This document shows, in pieces, positions 6,706 through 10,437 of a stretch of DNA of 10,437 nt (position 1 is its first letter; the number at the start of each line of letters is the position of its first letter). Source of the stretch: Spirochaetales bacterium (GTDB taxonomy: Bacteria; Spirochaetota; Spirochaetia; SZUA-6; DRHE01); the NCBI GenBank assembly GCA_016930895.1, contig JAFGFV010000501.1, positions 1 through 10,437 on the forward strand. The letters run 5' to 3'. The position numbers were made by a program, and so were the translations under genes. A model generated the notes under the pieces. The model saw only the letters and a program-made list of their open reading frames with translations, was not told the origin of the DNA and did no database searches.

Positions 6706-6734
6706 GTTATACCCCCAACGACCGGGCCTGTCGA
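6706..6734 (-). promoter_or_regulatory. Sigma70-type promoter for the symporter/nucleoside hydrolase operon
   Basis: On the minus strand: TCGACA (6729-6734, 5/6 to the -35 consensus), exactly 17 bp, then TATAAC (6706-6711, 5/6 to the -10 consensus). Transcription would start near 6699, giving a leader of about 45 bases with the GGAGGTGA ribosome site at 6660-6667. Confidence 0.55.
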
Positions 6735-6761
6735 GGCTCCCGGGGGTGTGGGATGCGGCCC

Positions 6762-6772
6762 CGAAGCCTTCG
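6762..6772. repeat. Short palindrome between the two divergent promoters
   Basis: CGAAGCCTTCG is a five-base inverted repeat around one central base. It sits between the two outward-facing -35 boxes in the 164-bp divergent region, where a shared regulator could bind. It is short enough to be chance. Nothing else in this intergenic region looks like an operator or a riboswitch. Confidence 0.2.
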
Positions 6773-6782
6773 TGCGCTGCGC

Positions 6783-6811
6783 TTGGTGCGCCCGCCCTTT
6801 CTCTCTATAAT
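6783..6811 (+). promoter_or_regulatory. Sigma70-type promoter for glpK, placed for leaderless transcription
   Basis: TTGGTG (6783-6788, 4/6 to TTGACA), exactly 17 bp, then a perfect TATAAT (6806-6811). The -10 box ends six bases before the A of the glpK ATG at 6818. At the usual 6-8 base distance, transcription starts at or within a base of the start codon, so the messenger would have no leader. No Shine-Dalgarno sequence lies between the -10 box and the ATG, in keeping with this. Confidence 0.65.
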
Positions 6812-6817
6812 ACGCCG

Positions 6818-8347
6818 ATGCGCTGCGGACCGGCTCGTTACGTCGGCGCCCTGGATCAGGGCACCACCTCGACCCGCTTCATCCTCTTCGACCGCCGCGG
6901 CCGCCCGGTCCACAGCTGCCAGCGGGAACACCGGCAGCTGTATCCTCGCCCGGGGTGGGTCGAGCACGATCCCGTCGAGATCCGGGACCGAAGCCTGGAG
7001 GTCATCTCGACCACACTGGCAGAAGCGGAGGCGCAGCCGGCGGAGCTGGCCGCCCTGGGGATCACCAACCAGCGGGAGACCGTGATCGTCTGGGACCGCG
7101 AGACCGGGGAGCCCTTCGGCAACGCCGTGGTCTGGCAGGACACCCGGACCGCCGCCATCGTGGACCTGCTGGCGCGCGATGGGGGCATCGACCGCTTCCG
7201 CGATCGGGTGGGGCTCCCGCTGGCCACGTACTTCTCCGGGCCCAAGCTCCAGTGGGTCCTGGAGAACCGGCCGGGGGTCCGGGAGGCCGCGGAGCGGGGC
7301 CGAGCCCTCTGCGGGACCGTGGACAGCTGGCTCATCTGGTGGCTTACCGGCGGCCCGAACGGCGGACGCCACCTGACCGACCCCACCAACGCCAGCCGCA
7401 CCATGCTCATGGATCTGCAGACCCTGTCCTGGGACGCGGGCATGCTGGAGGTCTTCGGGATCCCGGAGGCCTGCCTGCCGCAGATCGTGCCTTCGGTGCC
7501 GGGAGAGCCCTACGGGTCCACCCGGGCGGACGGTCCGCTGGGGGCCTCGATCCCGGTGGCCGGCGCGTTGGGCGACCAGCAGGCGGCCCTGTTCGGGCAG
7601 GCCTGCTTCGAGAGCGGCTCGGCCAAGAACACCTACGGGACCGGCTGCTTCCTGCTGCTCAACACCGGGACCAGGCCCGTGCGCTCCCGCCATGGGCTGA
7701 TCACCACGGTGGCCTATCAGCTCGGGCAGGAAGCTCCGCGCTACGCCCTGGAGGGATCCATCGCCGTCACCGGGGCCCTGGTGCAGTGGCTGCGGGACAA
7801 CCTAGGGCTGATCTCCAGCTCCGCAGAGATCGAGGAGCGGGCGGGGGAGGTGGAGGACTCGGGGGGCGTGTACTTCGTGCCGGCCTTCTCGGGGCTGTTT
7901 GCCCCCTACTGGCGCAGCGATGCCCGGGGCCTGATCATCGGCCTGAGCGCCTACGCCCGCCGGGGCCACCTGGCCCGGGCCGCCCTCGAGGCCACGGCCT
8001 TCCAGACCCTGGAGATCTACGAGGCAATGAGGCAGGAGACGGGGATGGAGATGTCCTGCCTGCGGGTGGACGGAGGCATGGTGGTCAACGAGCTGCTCAT
8101 GCAGTTCCAGGCGGACCTGCTGGGCTTCCCGGTGGTCCGCCCGATGGTCAGCGAGACCACCGCCCTGGGTGCCGCCTTCGCGGCCGGGCTTGCCACCGGG
8201 TTCTGGAAGGACCGGCAGGAGATCGAGGGGCTGTGGGCGGAACACAAGCGCTGGCAGCCGGCCATGGACCCGGCCGTCCGCCGGGAGCGGATTCGGCAGT
8301 GGAAGCGCGCCGTGGAGCGCAGCATCGGCTGGCTGGAAAAGGAGTGA
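6818..8347 (+). CDS. glpK: Glycerol kinase
   Basis: 509 residues, normal for GlpK. It phosphorylates glycerol to sn-glycerol 3-phosphate with ATP in the cytoplasm. The N-terminal phosphate-binding motif [12 protein letters not shown] is at 9-20. Glycerol-contacting residues known from E. coli appear as R86-E87, Y138 and D253-Q254. FGGY signature 1 is at 139-150 ([12 protein letters not shown]) and signature 2 begins at 371 ([20 protein letters not shown]). The ATG at 6818 is chosen because the conserved fold begins within ten residues; longer in-frame starts would run through the promoter. Against E. coli GlpK the fructose-1,6-bisphosphate arginine (R236) aligns with S244. Against Gram-positive GlpK the HPr-phosphorylated histidine aligns near G239. 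Both classic controls therefore seem absent; these alignments were made from memory. It is first gene of the glycerol operon, with the next start nine bases after its stop. No GlpF facilitator or glycerol regulator is seen nearby. Confidence 0.96.
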   Translation: MRCGPARYVGALDQGTTSTRFILFDRRGRPVHSCQREHRQLYPRPGWVEHDPVEIRDRSLEVISTTLAEAEAQPAELAALGITNQRETVIVWDRETGEPFGNAVVWQDTRTAAIVDLLARDGGIDRFRDRVGLPLATYFSGPKLQWVLENRPGVREAAERGRALCGTVDSWLIWWLTGGPNGGRHLTDPTNASRTMLMDLQTLSWDAGMLEVFGIPEACLPQIVPSVPGEPYGSTRADGPLGASIPVAGALGDQQAALFGQACFESGSAKNTYGTGCFLLLNTGTRPVRSRHGLITTVAYQLGQEAPRYALEGSIAVTGALVQWLRDNLGLISSSAEIEERAGEVEDSGGVYFVPAFSGLFAPYWRSDARGLIIGLSAYARRGHLARAALEATAFQTLEIYEAMRQETGMEMSCLRVDGGMVVNELLMQFQADLLGFPVVRPMVSETTALGAAFAAGLATGFWKDRQEIEGLWAEHKRWQPAMDPAVRRERIRQWKRAVERSIGWLEKE

Positions 8348-8356
8348 GTTGAGACA

Positions 8357-9871
8357 ATGGCGCGCACCCAAGGCGGGGACGGGAGGGAGGTCTACGACAT
8401 CGCCGTGATCGGCGCCGGGGTCACCGGGGCGGCCATCGCCCGGAGACTGTCGGCCTACCGGGTTTCCGTCGTGCTCCTGGAGAAGGAGTGCGACGTGAGC
8501 TTCGGGGTCTCCAAGGCGAACTCCGGAATCATCCACGGCGGGTTTCACTACGCCGCGGCCACGACCCTGAAGGGGCGCCTGGAGGTCCTGGGAAACCTGA
8601 TGTTCGACCGCCTGCACAAGGAGCTGCACTTTCCCTTCCGCCGCTGCGGCATCCTGGTGGTGGCCTTCAGCGTGGAGGAGATGAGGGCCGCCGAGGAGCT
8701 GTACCGCCGCGGGGTCGAGAACCAGGTGATCGGTATCGAGCTGGCCGGGCGCGAGCGGATGCTGTTCCTGGAGCCCAAGCTCAACCCCGACGTGGTGGGC
8801 GGGCTGTACGCCCCCGGAGGTGGGGTCGTCGAGCCGTACCGCTTCGTGTTTTCCCTGATCGAGAGCGCCCAGGCCAACGGTGTACAGCTGCGCACCTCCT
8901 TCAGGGTCGCGGAGGCGCGGCCGGAGACCGGGGCGGCCGCGCGGGCCGGAGGACCCCGCTGGACCCTGATCTCCCACACCGGCGAGCGGGTGCGGGTGCG
9001 CACCGCCATCAATGCAGCGGGGCTGTACGCGGACGAGGTCTCCGGGCTCTTCGGGGCGGAGAGCTTCAGGATCGTGCCCCGCAAGGGAGAGGAGTTCCTG
9101 CTGGACCGCAACGCCAGCGGCCTTCCCGACAAGGTGGTGTTTCCGGTCCCGAGCGCCCACTCCAAGGGGATCCTGGTGATCCCGACGGTCGAGGGGACCT
9201 GCATGGTCGGGCCCACCGCCGACGAGCAGGAGGACAAGGAAGACCTGACCACCACCCGGGAGAACTTCGAGAGGATCTTTGCGGTCGCGCGCAGGCTGGT
9301 CCCGACCATCTCCGAGCGGGACATCATCAACTCTTTCGCCGGCCTGCGGCCCGCCTTGGAGGGCCAGGACTTCCTGATCGCGGTTTCGGCCAAGGTGCCG
9401 GGACTGGTGCAGGTAGCCGGGATCCAGTCCCCGGGGCTGACCGCGGCCCCGGCCATCGCGGACTACGTGAAGGACCTGGTCAAGAAGACCGGGCTCACCC
9501 TCGAGGAAAAGGTGGACTGGGAGCCCACCCTGCCCGCGGTGCCCCGGATCCGGGAACTCTCCCCCTTCGAGGCGGACGCCCTGGTCCGGGAGAACCCGGC
9601 CTACGGGGAGATCGTCTGCCGCTGCGAGTCGGTCAGCGAGGCGGAGATCGTGGCCGCGATCCGCCGCGGCCACACCACCATGGACGGGATCAAGTTCTAC
9701 ACCCGCGCCCAGATGGGACGCTGCCAGGGGGGGTTCTGCACCTACAAGATCCTCAAGATCCTGCAGCGGGAGACCGGCATGAGCCTGGACCAGGTCACCA
9801 AGCGCGGCGGCGCGAGTCGGCTGCTCCTAGGCCACGTGGGCGACCGGAGGCGGGAGGAGGCGCAGCCATGA
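8357..9871 (+). CDS. GlpA-like FAD-dependent glycerol-3-phosphate dehydrogenase with BFD-like [2Fe-2S] domain
   Basis: 504 residues. It probably oxidises glycerol 3-phosphate to dihydroxyacetone phosphate. A DAO-type FAD domain opens with Y-D-I-A-V-I-G-A-G-V-T-G (13-24), followed by K-A-N-S-G-I-I-H-G-G-F-H (53-64), typical of the anaerobic GlpA-like group, and later F-A-G-L-R-P (328-332). The C-terminal BFD-like domain has cysteines C421-x-C423 and C456-x4-C461 (G-R-C-Q-G-G-F-C), placed to bind a [2Fe-2S] cluster. It has no obvious membrane segment. The start ATG at 8357 is preceded by AAGGAG about 12 bases upstream, overlapping the end of glpK. It overlaps the next gene by four bases (ATGA). 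In clostridia, thermotogae and treponemes this protein is encoded next to an FAD/NAD(P) oxidoreductase and a small DUF1667 protein, and the same order seems to be starting here. The electron acceptor is not known from sequence. Confidence 0.9.
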   Translation: MARTQGGDGREVYDIAVIGAGVTGAAIARRLSAYRVSVVLLEKECDVSFGVSKANSGIIHGGFHYAAATTLKGRLEVLGNLMFDRLHKELHFPFRRCGILVVAFSVEEMRAAEELYRRGVENQVIGIELAGRERMLFLEPKLNPDVVGGLYAPGGGVVEPYRFVFSLIESAQANGVQLRTSFRVAEARPETGAAARAGGPRWTLISHTGERVRVRTAINAAGLYADEVSGLFGAESFRIVPRKGEEFLLDRNASGLPDKVVFPVPSAHSKGILVIPTVEGTCMVGPTADEQEDKEDLTTTRENFERIFAVARRLVPTISERDIINSFAGLRPALEGQDFLIAVSAKVPGLVQVAGIQSPGLTAAPAIADYVKDLVKKTGLTLEEKVDWEPTLPAVPRIRELSPFEADALVRENPAYGEIVCRCESVSEAEIVAAIRRGHTTMDGIKFYTRAQMGRCQGGFCTYKILKILQRETGMSLDQVTKRGGASRLLLGHVGDRRREEAQP

Positions 9872-10437
9872 CCGAACGGCGCTACGACGCGACGGTGCTC
9901 GGCGGGGGCTCGGCGGGGCTGGCCGCGGCCCTGGAGATCGCCGAGCGGGGCCACCGCGTGGCCGTGCTGGAGCGGGAGCACGAGCTGGGGGGGATCCTGA
10001 ACCAGTGCATCCACAACGGCTTCGGGCTGCACCGTTTTGGCGACGATCTGACCGGTCCGGAGTACGCGGAGCGCTTCATCCAGCGGGCCGCGGAACACCC
10101 GGGGGTGGACATCTTCCTGGACACCACGGCGCTGGAGGCGGGCCTGGACGGCTCCCCCGTAATCTACGGATACTCCAGCCGGCAGGGAATTCTCGAGCTG
10201 CGCTCGGGAGCCGTGGTGCTGGCCATGGGCTGCCGCGAGCGCAACCGGGGCAACATCGGCATCCCGGGGACCCGCCCCGCGGGGGTGTACACCGCCGGGC
10301 TGGCCCAACGGCTGATCAACATCGACGGGATCGTACCCGGGCGTCGCGCCGTGGTGGTGGGCTCCGGGGACATCGGGCTGATCATGGCGCGGCGCCTGTC
10401 CTGGGTCGGCACCGAGGTCCAGGCGGTCGTCGAGATC
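9868..10437 (+). CDS. FAD/NAD(P)-binding oxidoreductase of the glycerol operon, N-terminal part only
   Basis: The first 190 residues are present; the frame is open at the right edge. The ATG at 9868 overlaps the preceding stop and has GGAGGAGG seven bases upstream. The N-terminal Rossmann motif L-G-G-G-S-A-G (11-17) binds FAD and the second, V-G-S-G-D-I-G (164-170), is placed to bind NAD(P). Conserved between them are G-G-I-L-N-Q-C-I-H-N-G-F-G (41-53), M-G-C-R-E-R (120-125) and I-P-G-T-R-P-A-G-V-Y-T-A-G (132-144), which are hallmarks of the pyridine-nucleotide oxidoreductase found beside GlpA-like proteins. C47 and C122 are the conserved cysteines of these motifs. It probably passes electrons between the GlpA-like protein and NAD(P), inferred from its operon position. 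A DUF1667 gene is expected just beyond the window. Confidence 0.9.
   Translation, partial: MTERRYDATVLGGGSAGLAAALEIAERGHRVAVLEREHELGGILNQCIHNGFGLHRFGDDLTGPEYAERFIQRAAEHPGVDIFLDTTALEAGLDGSPVIYGYSSRQGILELRSGAVVLAMGCRERNRGNIGIPGTRPAGVYTAGLAQRLINIDGIVPGRRAVVVGSGDIGLIMARRLSWVGTEVQAVVEI

Noticed and set aside
6654..6817. Riboswitch upstream of the symporter or glpK
   Set aside because: The leaders predicted from the promoters are about 45 and 0 bases, too short for a riboswitch, and no conserved aptamer core is visible.
4785..7085. 766-codon open frame on the plus strand
   Set aside because: It is rich in Gln, His, Asp and Gly because it reads antisense to the symporter and then out of frame into glpK. 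It also passes through the promoter region, and no domain is recognisable.
7802..9673. 623-codon open frame on the minus strand
   Set aside because: It is antisense to glpK and the GlpA-like gene, both of which have clear family motifs. Its translation is low in information and domain-free.

Overview
The window comes from a GC-rich bacterium (roughly two thirds or more G+C by eye). A predicted secreted protein with a C-terminal outer-membrane beta-barrel and a predicted lipoprotein point to a Gram-negative cell envelope. A stand-alone cobalamin-reactivation protein and a GlpA-type dehydrogenase with a BFD-like iron-sulfur tail point to an anaerobic or facultative lifestyle. A spirochaete or deltaproteobacterium-like lineage would fit, but this is a weak inference; no rRNA or lineage marker is present. 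I see no tRNA, CRISPR array, insertion sequence, phage gene or other clear sign of recent transfer.

Layout. (1) 1-371, minus: start of a lipoprotein that runs off the left edge. (2) 504-1766, minus: secreted protein with a TolB-N/FlgO-like periplasmic domain, an Ala/Glu/Arg-rich linker and a C-terminal beta-barrel. (3) 1767-1974: divergent intergenic region with an AT-rich patch and a perfect 14-bp palindrome just before the next start. (4) 1975-4293, plus: a tight three-gene operon encoding a stand-alone B12-dependent methionine synthase reactivation-domain protein, a SagB/nitroreductase-family flavoprotein and a FatA-type acyl-ACP thioesterase. (5) 4346-6653, minus: a sodium:solute symporter followed by a nucleoside hydrolase, probably a nucleoside salvage pair. 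(6) 6654-6817: divergent promoter region with good sigma70-type promoters on both strands. (7) 6818-10437, plus: a glycerol operon with glycerol kinase, a GlpA-like FAD/[2Fe-2S] dehydrogenase and the first 190 residues of an FAD/NAD(P) oxidoreductase that continues past the right edge.

How the genes work together. GlpK makes glycerol 3-phosphate and the two downstream flavoproteins probably oxidise it to dihydroxyacetone phosphate. The symporter and nucleoside hydrolase probably import a nucleoside and split it to ribose and base. The three genes at 1975-4293 share an operon, but no common pathway is obvious.

The window looks mainly metabolic, and I do not see a wholly new system. The points most worth a second look are: an apparently leaderless glpK whose -10 box ends six bases before the ATG; a similar near-leaderless arrangement with a palindrome at the B12-reactivation gene; the modular TolB-N-like/beta-barrel protein; and a glycerol kinase that seems to lack the residues used for both well-known forms of allosteric or PTS control.
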